NCBI GenBank assembly: GCA_945952245.1
Contig: CAMFHT010000002.1
Coordinates: 1-48,047 of the forward strand
Direction of reading: 5' to 3'
DNA length: 48,047 nucleotides
Source of the DNA: an uncultured Rhizobium sp.
GTDB lineage: Bacteria; Pseudomonadota; Alphaproteobacteria; Rhizobiales; Rhizobiaceae
Shown here: positions 15,419 to 23,512 of the stretch, piece after piece
How positions within the stretch are numbered: the stretch's first letter is position 1
How the letters are laid out: each line of letters starts with the position of its first letter
Made by a program: the position numbers and the translations under genes
Notes under the pieces: generated by a model
Seen by the model: the letters and a program-made list of their open reading frames with translations, nothing else
Database searches by the model: none
Told to the model about the DNA's origin: nothing

Positions 15419-17818
15419 ATGTCGAGCGAACCGAAGTCCCATCCCGATATCGGACCCTATGAAGGTGCAGCGGGCGGGTGGGGATCGGCGAAATCGGTGA
15501 CGGAGATCCTGCTCCGCGAACGCCGCCCGATCGACGGGCCGCGGCTCCTGCAGGAGCAGAACAAGCCCGATGGCTACATGTGCGTGAGCTGCGCCTGGGG
15601 AAAGCCCGCCAAGACGCATCCGCTCGAATTCTGCGAAAACGGCGCCAAGGCGACCGCCTGGGAGATCACCGCCAAGCGCACCGGCCCCGACTTCTTCGAA
15701 AAGCATACGCTGAGCGAGCTCGAAAGCTGGAGCGACCATGATCTCGAGGCGCATGGCCGCCTGACCCATCCCATGCGCTGGAACCCCGACACGGACAAGT
15801 ACGAGGTGATCGCCTGGGAAAAGGCCTTCGCCGAGATCGGCCGGGAGCTGAAGGCGATCAAGCCGGAGGAGGCCGTGTTCTACACGTCGGGCCGGGCCTC
15901 GCTCGAAACCTCCTACATGTATCAGCTGTTCGCCCGGATCTATGGCAGCAACAACCTGCCGGACAGTTCCAACATGTGCCACGAAAGCACCTCCGTCGGA
16001 CTGCCGGAAAGCATCGGCGCCACCGTCGGCACGGCCATCCTCTCGGATTTCGAGAACTGCGACTGCATCTTCTACATCGCCCAGAACGTCGGCACCTCAT
16101 CGCCACGCATGCTGCACGACCTTCAGGACGCCCGCGACCGCGGCGTGAAGATGGTAACGCTGAACCTGCTGCGCGAGCGGGGGCTGGAGCGCTTCAAGAA
16201 CCCGCAGGCACCCTCCGAAATGCTGACGCCGGCGGAAACGCAGATCTCCACCGACTACTACCAGGTGAAAAACGGCGGCGACACGGCCGCCCTGTTCGGC
16301 ATATGCAAGGCGCTGATCGAAGCGGACGACGAGCTGAAGGCCTCCGGTTTCCGGGTCGTCGCCGGCGCGGACGACGAGCCGCGCGAGGAAAGCGCCGCGG
16401 CCTATGCCTTTGCGGCCTCGATCGCTGCCGCCGACAAGAAGCACGTGCTCGACCACGACTTCATCAAGCAGCACACTGCCGGCTTCGAGGAGTTCGCCGC
16501 CGCCGCCCGCGGCCATTCCTGGGCGGAGCTGGAACGCGTCTCCGGCCTGACCCGCCAGCAGATGATCGAGGCGGCCCGCATCTATGCCCATTCGGAGGCC
16601 GTTCTGATCATCTACGGCATGGGCGTGACCCAGCACCTCATGGGCGCCGACAACGTGCACATGATCGCCAATCTCGCGCTCTTACGTGGAAACATCGGCA
16701 AGCCCGGTGCCAATATCTGCGCCGTGCGCGGTCACTCCAACGTGCAAGGCCAGCGCACGGTGGGCATTACGGAAAAGCCCGGCCTCGTCCCGCTCGACAA
16801 GCTCGCGGAGCTCTACAAGTTCGAGCCGCCGCGCTGGACGGGCCAGACGTCCATCGACGCCTGCGAGGCGATTATCAAGGGCGAGGACAAGGCCTTCATT
16901 AGCCTCGGCGGCAATTTTTTGCGCGCGATCCCGGAGACCGAGACGGTGGAAGAGGCTTGGCGGAAACTGAGGCTCACGGTGCAGATCGCAACGAAGCTGA
17001 ACCGCAGCCATGTGATCCACGGCGAGATCGCCTATCTCCTGCCCTGCCTCGGCCGCATCGAGATCGACGAACAGGCGACGGGGCCGCAGGCGGTCTCGAT
17101 CGAAAGCTCGGTCGCGCACTTCCACGGATCGATCGGCAAGATGCTGCCGGCCAGCGAATATCTCCTGTCAGAGCCCGCGATCGTCGCAGGGATGGCGAAG
17201 GCCACGCTCGGCGAGGTCCATGTGCCGTGGGACGACTGGGTGGCCGATTACAGCCGGATCCGCGATGCGATCGAGGCGACCTATCCCGAGACCTTCCGCG
17301 CCTTCAACGAGAAGCTCTTCCAGCCCGGCGGCATCACGAGACCGGTGCCGGCCCGGGAGCGCAAATGGGTGACACAGAGCGGCAAGGCCAATTTCCTGAC
17401 GCCGGACAAGCTCTTCCCCGATTTCGGCGAGGAGGCGAAAGGCGAAAACGTGCTGAACCTCGCGACGCTGCGCTCCAACGACCAGTTCAACACCACCGTC
17501 TACGGCTATAGCGACCGCTTCCGGGGTGTCGAGGGCACGCGCAAGGTGGTGTTCATGAATGCCGCTGATATCGCCCGCATGGGGTTCAGGGACGGTGATT
17601 CCGTCGATCTCACCACGGCCATCGATCGCGCGGTCACCCGCCGCATCAAGGCGTTCCGCATCGTCCAGTATGATATCCCTGCCGGCTGTTGCGCCGCCTA
17701 TTTCCCGGAGGCGAACCCGCTCTTCCCGCTCTATCACCACGAGCCGAAGGCAAAGACGCCCTCCTACAAGCTGCTGCCGGTCGCAATTTCCCGCTCCGCC
17801 GAAGAACCCATGGATTGA
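15419..17818 (+). CDS. FdhF/YdeP-family molybdopterin oxidoreductase
   Basis: 799 residues, cytoplasmic (no signal peptide or TAT motif). The N-terminal cysteine group C-x2-C...C (MCVSCAWGKPAKTH, then EFCENGAKATAW) is the YdeP pattern; NMCHESTSVGLPES carries another conserved Cys; the C-terminal ~150 residues form the molybdopterin dinucleotide-binding domain. YdeP-type enzymes resemble formate dehydrogenase alpha subunits, but their substrates are largely unknown; E. coli YdeP is linked to acid resistance. Start at 15419 rather than an upstream TTG at 15356. It is 25 bases before a cytochrome c gene and heads the oxidase operon, an uncommon pairing that suggests an electron or stress-response link. 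Confidence 0.87.
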   Translation: MSSEPKSHPDIGPYEGAAGGWGSAKSVTEILLRERRPIDGPRLLQEQNKPDGYMCVSCAWGKPAKTHPLEFCENGAKATAWEITAKRTGPDFFEKHTLSELESWSDHDLEAHGRLTHPMRWNPDTDKYEVIAWEKAFAEIGRELKAIKPEEAVFYTSGRASLETSYMYQLFARIYGSNNLPDSSNMCHESTSVGLPESIGATVGTAILSDFENCDCIFYIAQNVGTSSPRMLHDLQDARDRGVKMVTLNLLRERGLERFKNPQAPSEMLTPAETQISTDYYQVKNGGDTAALFGICKALIEADDELKASGFRVVAGADDEPREESAAAYAFAASIAAADKKHVLDHDFIKQHTAGFEEFAAAARGHSWAELERVSGLTRQQMIEAARIYAHSEAVLIIYGMGVTQHLMGADNVHMIANLALLRGNIGKPGANICAVRGHSNVQGQRTVGITEKPGLVPLDKLAELYKFEPPRWTGQTSIDACEAIIKGEDKAFISLGGNFLRAIPETETVEEAWRKLRLTVQIATKLNRSHVIHGEIAYLLPCLGRIEIDEQATGPQAVSIESSVAHFHGSIGKMLPASEYLLSEPAIVAGMAKATLGEVHVPWDDWVADYSRIRDAIEATYPETFRAFNEKLFQPGGITRPVPARERKWVTQSGKANFLTPDKLFPDFGEEAKGENVLNLATLRSNDQFNTTVYGYSDRFRGVEGTRKVVFMNAADIARMGFRDGDSVDLTTAIDRAVTRRIKAFRIVQYDIPAGCCAAYFPEANPLFPLYHHEPKAKTPSYKLLPVAISRSAEEPMD

Positions 17819-17843
17819 AGCGGAGGGATTGGGGGACCGACAC

Positions 17844-18434
17844 ATGAATGCAGTGAAGGGCCGGACCGTCTTGTTTGTCGTCATCGCCCCCTTCGTCCTC
17901 ACCGGCGCGGCGCTGGGCTGGCTGAGAGAAAGCCGCAGCTACCGCACCGCGCCGCCTGTCACGGCAGAGCTCGAGACCTCGCGGCTCCTGCCGATCGGCA
18001 TAGGCGGTGCGCCTGCGGAGGTCTATTTCGCAAGCGGCAGCGTCTACGAGAAGGACGCCTACAATCTGAGCCAGGGCAAGCGGCTCTACGACTGGTTCGG
18101 CTGTCCCGCCTGCCACGGCGATGGACGCGGCAAGAACGGCCCCTCGTTCCTCGACGGCTGGTGGCTCTACGGGCCGGACATGGTCTCGATCATGGCCTCC
18201 ATCCGAAATGGACGTCCGCACGGCATGCCGGCCTTCAGGGACAGGATGACGGAAGAGCAGATCTGGCAGCTCGCCGGCTATGTCGAGACGATCGGTGCCT
18301 ACAAGGCGCTGATCGCGGCGCCGAGCCGGAACGACGGCATCCACACCCGCCCCTCCGAAAATCGCGCACCGGCGGTGATCCTCTTCGAGCAAGGGCCCGT
18401 CGGCAACCGCCGCGAACAGGGGCCGACGCCATGA
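17844..18434 (+). CDS. Membrane-anchored c-type cytochrome
   Basis: 196 residues. One N-terminal hydrophobic segment (~8-26) anchors a periplasmic domain. Heme attachment is CPACH at ~86-90, and GMPAF is the likely Met axial ligand region. GGGGGACC precedes the ATG. The stop overlaps the coxB start by 4 bases. It probably supplies electrons to the adjacent CuA oxidase. Position between the molybdoenzyme and subunit II suggests it is part of the same respiratory module; a direct donor role is inferred. An upstream in-frame extension from 17559 is antisense-like low-complexity sequence overlapping the molybdoenzyme and is rejected. Confidence 0.88.
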   Translation: MNAVKGRTVLFVVIAPFVLTGAALGWLRESRSYRTAPPVTAELETSRLLPIGIGGAPAEVYFASGSVYEKDAYNLSQGKRLYDWFGCPACHGDGRGKNGPSFLDGWWLYGPDMVSIMASIRNGRPHGMPAFRDRMTEEQIWQLAGYVETIGAYKALIAAPSRNDGIHTRPSENRAPAVILFEQGPVGNRREQGPTP

Positions 18435-19420
18435 AGCGATGGCTCCTCCTTTCCCTCCCGCTCCTGATCCTTGCCGGCTGCCAGTCCAGCCAGTCGGCCC
18501 TGGAAACCCACGGTCCTTCGGCACGGCACCTCGGCGACCTCATCTGGCTGTTCTCAGGCGTCGCAACCGTCATCTGGCTGCTGGTCGTGCTGGTCATGCT
18601 GGTTGCGCTCGCCCGTCTGCCGAAACATGCGGCAGAGGGTCGGGCGGAACGGGATGCCCGCATGAAGCCGGTGGTCATCGCAGCCGTCATCGCCACCGCC
18701 GTCATCGTGACCGGGCTGACGGTCGCGAGCTATTTCACCACGCGGGCGATCGGCGAACCGCGGGAGGCGGTGCTGGACATCACCGTCCGTGGCCAGCAAT
18801 GGTGGTGGCAGTTTCTCTACAGCGATCCCGGCGCCGGCGGCTTCGAGACGGCGAACGAGCTGCATGTTCCGGTGGGCAAGCCCGTGCGTCTGAGGCTCGA
18901 GAGCCCTGATGTCATCCACTCCTTCTGGGTGCCGAGCCTGGCCGGCAAGATGGACCTCATCCCTGGCCGCACGAACGTTCTCACCATCAGGGCGGACCGT
19001 CCGGGCGTCTATCGCGGCCAGTGCGCGGAATTCTGCGGCATCCAGCATGGCCACATGTCGCTCTTCGTGATCGCCGAGCCGGTGGAGAAGTACGAGGCCT
19101 GGGCGGCGCTCCAGAGGTCCGCTGCCGCCGTGCCCGACGATGCGGATGCGCTGGCGGGCCGGACGGTCTTCCTCAGCAAGCCTTGCGCCGCCTGCCACAC
19201 CGTGCGCGGCACGGAGGCGAAGGGCAAGACAGGCCCCGACCTCACCCATGTCGGCGGGCGCGGCACGATTGCGGCCGGCACGCTCGACAACACGCGCGGC
19301 GGCATGGCCGCCTGGATCGCCGACCCCCAGACCGTGAAGCCCGGCAACAACATGCCGCTGGTGACGCTCGCGCCGGAAGAACTGCGGCAGATATCCGCCT
19401 ATATGGAGAGCCTGAAATGA
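18431..19420 (+). CDS. coxB: Cytochrome c oxidase subunit II with fused cytochrome c (caa3 type)
   Basis: 329 residues. A lipoprotein signal with lipobox LAGC is followed by two transmembrane helices (~40-65 and ~80-105) and a CuA domain: IHSFWVPSL gives the first His, and CAEFCGIQHGHM gives C-x3-C-x3-H-x2-M, a complete CuA site with the bridging Glu. A C-terminal cytochrome c domain carries CAACH and Met in NNMPLV. This is the caa3 architecture, accepting electrons from soluble or anchored cytochrome c through the fused heme to CuA. It overlaps both neighbours by 4 bases. Confidence 0.95.
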   Translation: MKRWLLLSLPLLILAGCQSSQSALETHGPSARHLGDLIWLFSGVATVIWLLVVLVMLVALARLPKHAAEGRAERDARMKPVVIAAVIATAVIVTGLTVASYFTTRAIGEPREAVLDITVRGQQWWWQFLYSDPGAGGFETANELHVPVGKPVRLRLESPDVIHSFWVPSLAGKMDLIPGRTNVLTIRADRPGVYRGQCAEFCGIQHGHMSLFVIAEPVEKYEAWAALQRSAAAVPDDADALAGRTVFLSKPCAACHTVRGTEAKGKTGPDLTHVGGRGTIAAGTLDNTRGGMAAWIADPQTVKPGNNMPLVTLAPEELRQISAYMESLK

Positions 19421-21327
19421 GCGAGGCGCAAAGCGTGCCGCCGTCCGACACCGAGTTCGAGGACGGGATCGTCGAGGAGAGGCTCCGCCGGCTCTGGGCA
19501 CGCCGGCGCGGCTTCTGGGGCGCGCTTGCCGCCGTCGACCACAAGGTCATCGGCCGCCGCTATATCGCGACCGCCTTCGTCTTTCTCGGGCTCGGCGGAT
19601 TGCTGGCGCTTGCCATGCGTCTGCAGCTCGCCGCGCCAGAGGCCCGCTTCATCGATGCCGATCGCTATAACCAGATTTTCACCATGCACGGGACGACGAT
19701 GATGTTCCTCTTCGCCGTGCCCGTGATGGAGGCAATGGCGGTCTATCTGGTGCCGCTGATGGTCGGCACGCGCAACATCGCGTTTCCGCGGCTCAATGCC
19801 TTCTCCTACTGGACCTATGTCCTGGGCGGCATCCTGCTCTGGGTCGCCTTTGCACTCGACGTCGGGCCCGATGTCGGCTGGTTCGCCTATGTGCCGCTGG
19901 CCGGACCGGAATTCTCACCGGGCAAGCGCGCCGACATCTGGGCGCAGATGATCACCTTTACCGAGATTGCCGCCCTCTCGGTCGCCGTCGGAATCGTGGT
20001 CACGGTGTTCAAGCAGCGCGCACCGGGCATGACGCTCGACCGTATCCCGCTCTTCGTCTGGGCCATGCTCGTGATGGCCTTCCTCGTCATCATGGCCATG
20101 CCGGCGATCATGCTGGCCAGCACCACGCTCATCCTCGACCGGCTGGTGGAGACGCAATTCTACAACCCCGCCGAAGGCGGCGATTCGCTGCTCTGGCAGC
20201 ACCTCTTCTGGTTCTTCGGCCACCCGGAGGTCTACATCATCTTCCTGCCCGCAGTCGGCATGGTCTCGACCATCCTGCCCACCTTCTGCGGGCGCCCCGT
20301 TTTCGGCTATCTCGCGCTCGTCATGGCGATGATCGCAACCGGGGTGCTCTCCTTCGGGCTCTGGGTGCACCACATGTTCACGGTCGGGCTGCCGCGGCTC
20401 GGCGAAAGCTTCTTCACCGCCTCCAGCATGTCGATCGCCATTCCCGCGGGAATCCAGATCTTCTGCTGGCTCGCGACACTCTGGGACGGCAGACCGCGGT
20501 TCCAGACACCGCTCCTCTTCATCATCGGCTTCATCATCACCTTCGTGATGGGCGGGCTGACGGGGGTGATGGTCGCCTCCGTGCCTCTCGATACGCAGGT
20601 ACACGATAGCTATTTCGTCATCGCCCATTTCCACTACGTGCTGATTGGCGGCGCGGTCTTCCCGCTTCTCGGCGCCATCTACTACTGGTTCCCGAAGTTC
20701 ACGGGCCGGATGATGAGCGAGCGGGCCGGGAAATGGGCGTTCGGCCTGATCTTCGTCGGCTTCCACATGACCTTCTTTCCCATGCACATGCTGGGGCTGA
20801 TGGGCATGCCCCGTCGCGTCTATACCTACCAGCCGGAAATGCCCTGGGGAAACATCAACCTCTTCGTGAGCCTCAGTTCGCTTATCCTCGCCTCCGGCTT
20901 CCTGCTCTTCTTCATCGACGTCGTCAGGAGCTACCGGCGCGGCGAGGAAGCGGGCGACAATCCCTGGGGTGCCTCGACGCTCGAATGGGCGATCGCCTCG
21001 CCGCCGCCGCCCTATAACTTCCGGCGCATTCCGGTGGTGGAGAGCCGCGAGCCGCTCTGGGATTGCGGCGAGACGCTGCCGGTCGCGTCCGGGCTCAGGC
21101 TCGACCGGCGGGAGCTGATCGTCACCAGTGTCGTCCAGGGCCTGCCCGAAGCGCGCGAGGCTTCGCCACAGGAATGCATCTGGCCGTTCTGGGCGGCACT
21201 CGCCACCGCCTTCCTGCTGATCTGGTCGATCTTCTCCCCATGGGCGGTGGTCTGGGGCTCGATCCCGGCAGCCGCCGCGCTGATTGCCTGGTTCTGGCCG
21301 AAGGGCACGCCGGAGGATGAAGGATGA
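19417..21327 (+). CDS. coxA: Cytochrome c oxidase subunit I with altered proton-channel residues
   Basis: 636 residues, longer than the usual ~550, with at least twelve core helices and a C-terminal extension of two more hydrophobic segments. All metal ligands are present: heme a His91 and His406, heme a3 His404, CuB His269 (with Tyr273 in GHPEVY), His318 and His319. Glu271 of GHPEVY is retained. By eye alignment the D-channel entry Asp (D132 in Rhodobacter sphaeroides) is Asn120 in GTRNIAFPR, and the K-channel Thr and Lys (T359, K362) are Ala344 and Gln347 in IPAGIQIFC. Oxygen reduction should remain possible; proton uptake and pumping may differ. Translationally coupled to coxB and coxC. 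Confidence 0.94.
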   Translation: MSEAQSVPPSDTEFEDGIVEERLRRLWARRRGFWGALAAVDHKVIGRRYIATAFVFLGLGGLLALAMRLQLAAPEARFIDADRYNQIFTMHGTTMMFLFAVPVMEAMAVYLVPLMVGTRNIAFPRLNAFSYWTYVLGGILLWVAFALDVGPDVGWFAYVPLAGPEFSPGKRADIWAQMITFTEIAALSVAVGIVVTVFKQRAPGMTLDRIPLFVWAMLVMAFLVIMAMPAIMLASTTLILDRLVETQFYNPAEGGDSLLWQHLFWFFGHPEVYIIFLPAVGMVSTILPTFCGRPVFGYLALVMAMIATGVLSFGLWVHHMFTVGLPRLGESFFTASSMSIAIPAGIQIFCWLATLWDGRPRFQTPLLFIIGFIITFVMGGLTGVMVASVPLDTQVHDSYFVIAHFHYVLIGGAVFPLLGAIYYWFPKFTGRMMSERAGKWAFGLIFVGFHMTFFPMHMLGLMGMPRRVYTYQPEMPWGNINLFVSLSSLILASGFLLFFIDVVRSYRRGEEAGDNPWGASTLEWAIASPPPPYNFRRIPVVESREPLWDCGETLPVASGLRLDRRELIVTSVVQGLPEAREASPQECIWPFWAALATAFLLIWSIFSPWAVVWGSIPAAAALIAWFWPKGTPEDEG

Positions 21328-21926
21328 AGGAACGGATCGCCCTCGACGCATCGCACCTTCCCCAGCACGGCATGGGCAGCGCCAGCCCATCCTGGTGGGG
21401 CACGCTCGCCTTCATGCTGATCGAGGGCACGGGCTTTGCGCTCGCGATCATCGTCTATCTCTACCTGATGACGCTCGTGCCCGCATGGCCGCCCAATGCC
21501 CCGCCGCCCGATCTCGGTCCAGGAACCTGGCTCACCGCCGTTCTGATCATCAGCGTCATTCCCAACATGCTGGTCGGGCGCTGGGCAGCGAAGCGGGAGA
21601 TGAAGAAGGTCCGGATCGGCCTCGTCGTCATGTGCGCGTTCGGGATTGCGCCGCTGATCCTGCGCATCTTCGAGTTTCCGGCGCTGCACGTCTATTGGGA
21701 CGACGATGCCTATGGGTCGATCAGCTGGGTCCTCCTCGGTCTCCACACCACCCATATCCTCACCGATCTCGTGGATACGCTGGTGCTGACCGTTCTGATG
21801 TTTACCCGCCACGGGAACAATGACCGCCGCTTCGGCGATGTTGAGGACAATGCCATGTACTGGAACTTCGTCGTCATCACTTGGCTTCCGATCTATGGCT
21901 GCATCTACTGGGTGACACGGCTATGA
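21324..21926 (+). CDS. coxC: Cytochrome c oxidase subunit III
   Basis: 200 residues with about five transmembrane helices, the short form of subunit III seen in caa3 and quinol oxidases. Family features include WWGTLAFMLIEGTGFAL near the start, LGLHTTHILTDLVDTLVL in the centre and NFVVITWLPIYGCIYW at the end. It binds lipid and stabilises subunit I. ATGA overlap with coxA and with the next gene shows one operon. The canonical GLHxxHV motif appears as GLHTTHIL. Confidence 0.9.
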   Translation: MKERIALDASHLPQHGMGSASPSWWGTLAFMLIEGTGFALAIIVYLYLMTLVPAWPPNAPPPDLGPGTWLTAVLIISVIPNMLVGRWAAKREMKKVRIGLVVMCAFGIAPLILRIFEFPALHVYWDDDAYGSISWVLLGLHTTHILTDLVDTLVLTVLMFTRHGNNDRRFGDVEDNAMYWNFVVITWLPIYGCIYWVTRL

Positions 21927-22231
21927 TCAGCATCTACACGCTCAGCGGGCTCATCCTGCCGCCGGCGATCTGGGCGGTGATGATGCAGCTCGGTCTGATC
22001 CTGCCGCATGCGGATTGCAGGGGGCATTCCTCCTGGACCTTCGCTGCCGCTGCCCTCGCCGCCCTCCTCGCGCTCGCCGCCTCGGGCCTCTCGCGACATG
22101 CGGCTGTCAGCAGGGGTACGCGCTACTCGCTCTTCCTCGGCAATCTCAGCTTCCTGATCGGCCTTGCCTTCACCTTCGCGCTCTTCCTGCAGGGGGCAGC
22201 CTCCGCGCTGATCGATCCATGCCTGCGCTGA
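21923..22231 (+). CDS. Small membrane protein in the oxidase operon
   Basis: 102 residues, three predicted hydrophobic segments (~3-25, ~35-52, ~65-88) and a short C-terminus ending DPCLR. I do not recognise a family. The ATG overlaps the coxC stop by 4 bases and its end overlaps ctaG by 13 bases, so it is translated within the oxidase operon. It may be a subunit IV-like or assembly component. Its three-helix topology and position after coxC resemble cytochrome oxidase subunit IV, but no sequence motif confirms this. Confidence 0.75.
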   Translation: MISIYTLSGLILPPAIWAVMMQLGLILPHADCRGHSSWTFAAAALAALLALAASGLSRHAAVSRGTRYSLFLGNLSFLIGLAFTFALFLQGAASALIDPCLR

Positions 22232-23106
22232 TCGCTGTGTTCCTTCTGCTACCCGCATGGCCGGCTTTCGCCCACGGCACGGAGAGCCATGGAAATGGTT
22301 TGGGCTGTACGTTCGATTCCTGGATCGTCATGCCGCTTGCTCTCTCCGCCCTGCTCTACGTCAACGGCTATCTCCGCCTGCGCCGCCGGTCCCGGCTCGG
22401 ACGCGGGTCGATCGACCGGCAGGCCCTGCTGTATGGTGCCGGCTGGCTGGTGCTTGCGGCAGCGCTGATCTCGCCGCTGCACGACATGGGCGAGCATCTC
22501 TTCACCGCGCACATGGTCGAGCACGAGCTCGTCATGGCCGTTTCGGCGCCTCTCGTCGTTCTCTCGCGCCCCTCAGCCATTCTCCTCTGGGGATTGCCGG
22601 ATCGATCGAGCAGCTGGATCGGGCGCAGCGTCAACGGCCCCGTGGTCAGCAATCTCTGGAATTTCATTGCTGCCGGTGCGATGGCGACCTTGGTGCATGG
22701 GCTCGCCATCTGGGCATGGCATGTCCCCGCCCTCTTCGATGCCGCCGTGGAGAGGGTGCCGCTGCACCGCCTGCAGCATCTGAGCTTCTTTGCCTCGGCA
22801 CTCCTCTTCTGGTGGGCCATGTTTCGCCGGTCGAACGAGGGCGTCGGGGCCTGGCACGTGTTTCTCACCATGCTGCACACCAGTCTGCTCGGCGCGCTGA
22901 TCGCGCTTTCGCCCGTCGTCCTCTACCTCTCGCAGACACGCTATGCCGAAACCTTCGGCATGACGGCGCTCGAGGATCAGCAGCTCGCGGGCTTCGTCAT
23001 GTGGATCCCCGCCGGCATCATCTATGCGCTCGTCGCCATGACCCTGCTGGCGCGCTGGATCATACAGTCAGGAAGGGAGGTGCACCGTGAACCGCTCCAA
23101 CGCTGA
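22219..23106 (+). CDS. ctaG: CtaG-type (Caa3_CtaG) oxidase assembly protein
   Basis: 295 residues. An N-terminal signal-like helix (ending PAFAHG) is followed by about seven transmembrane helices, with the family landmarks ISPLHDMGEHLFTAHMVEH near 90 and RLQHLSFFASALLFWW near 185. These histidine-rich stretches are typical of the Bacillus-type CtaG family needed for caa3 oxidase formation, distinct from the Cox11 copper chaperone that shares the name CtaG. The ATG at 22219 lies inside the end of the preceding gene. It supports the caa3 classification of the cluster. Confidence 0.9.
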   Translation: MPALIAVFLLLPAWPAFAHGTESHGNGLGCTFDSWIVMPLALSALLYVNGYLRLRRRSRLGRGSIDRQALLYGAGWLVLAAALISPLHDMGEHLFTAHMVEHELVMAVSAPLVVLSRPSAILLWGLPDRSSSWIGRSVNGPVVSNLWNFIAAGAMATLVHGLAIWAWHVPALFDAAVERVPLHRLQHLSFFASALLFWWAMFRRSNEGVGAWHVFLTMLHTSLLGALIALSPVVLYLSQTRYAETFGMTALEDQQLAGFVMWIPAGIIYALVAMTLLARWIIQSGREVHREPLQR

Positions 23107-23509
23107 CCTGCCGCAGCTGAGACAACTGCTTGCCATCGGCCTCGCGCTCCTCGCCGCCACCGCAGCCGGCATCGTCAGCGGCATGATCGAGACGCGGAAG
23201 AAGGAGCACGACATCTCGCTCTCGCTCACGGGCGGCGATCCCTCGAAGGCACCGCAGCTGATGCGGCACTACGGCTGTGCCGGCTGCCACGAGATCCCGG
23301 GCATTCCGGGCGCGGACGGCAAGGTGGGCGGCTCGTTCGCGGGGCTGAAGGAGCGCGTCTATATCGGCGGCGTGTTGACCAACAGCACCGGCAATCTCGT
23401 CGAGTGGATCGTGGATCCGCAGCGCTTCTCGCCGAGGACCGCCATGCCTGCGACCGGAATAACCCGAGACGAGGCGCGGGACGTTGCGGCCTATCTCTAC
23501 ACACGGTGA
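23087..23509 (+). CDS. Membrane-anchored monoheme cytochrome c
   Basis: 140 residues starting with GTG at 23087, preceded by a strong GGGAGGTG. One transmembrane anchor (~13-33), CAGCH heme site at ~64-68 and a Met ligand in TAMPATGI near the C-terminus. It overlaps ctaG by 20 bases and is the last gene of the oxidase operon. It likely acts as the electron donor to, or an extra heme subunit of, the oxidase. Its end is only 3 bases from the convergent diheme cytochrome gene. Confidence 0.9.
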   Translation: MNRSNADLPQLRQLLAIGLALLAATAAGIVSGMIETRKKEHDISLSLTGGDPSKAPQLMRHYGCAGCHEIPGIPGADGKVGGSFAGLKERVYIGGVLTNSTGNLVEWIVDPQRFSPRTAMPATGITRDEARDVAAYLYTR

Positions 23510-23512
23510 GGG

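Noticed and set aside
19417-21327. CoxA as an sNOR-type nitric oxide reductase, given the loss of channel residues
   Set aside because: Length, HPEVY Glu and Tyr, fused subunit II cytochrome, subunit III and CtaG all fit a caa3-like oxidase; the altered channels alone do not show NO reductase function.
19915-21390. Minus-strand 491-codon frame opposite coxA
   Set aside because: Charged low-complexity antisense product; coxA has all metal ligands.
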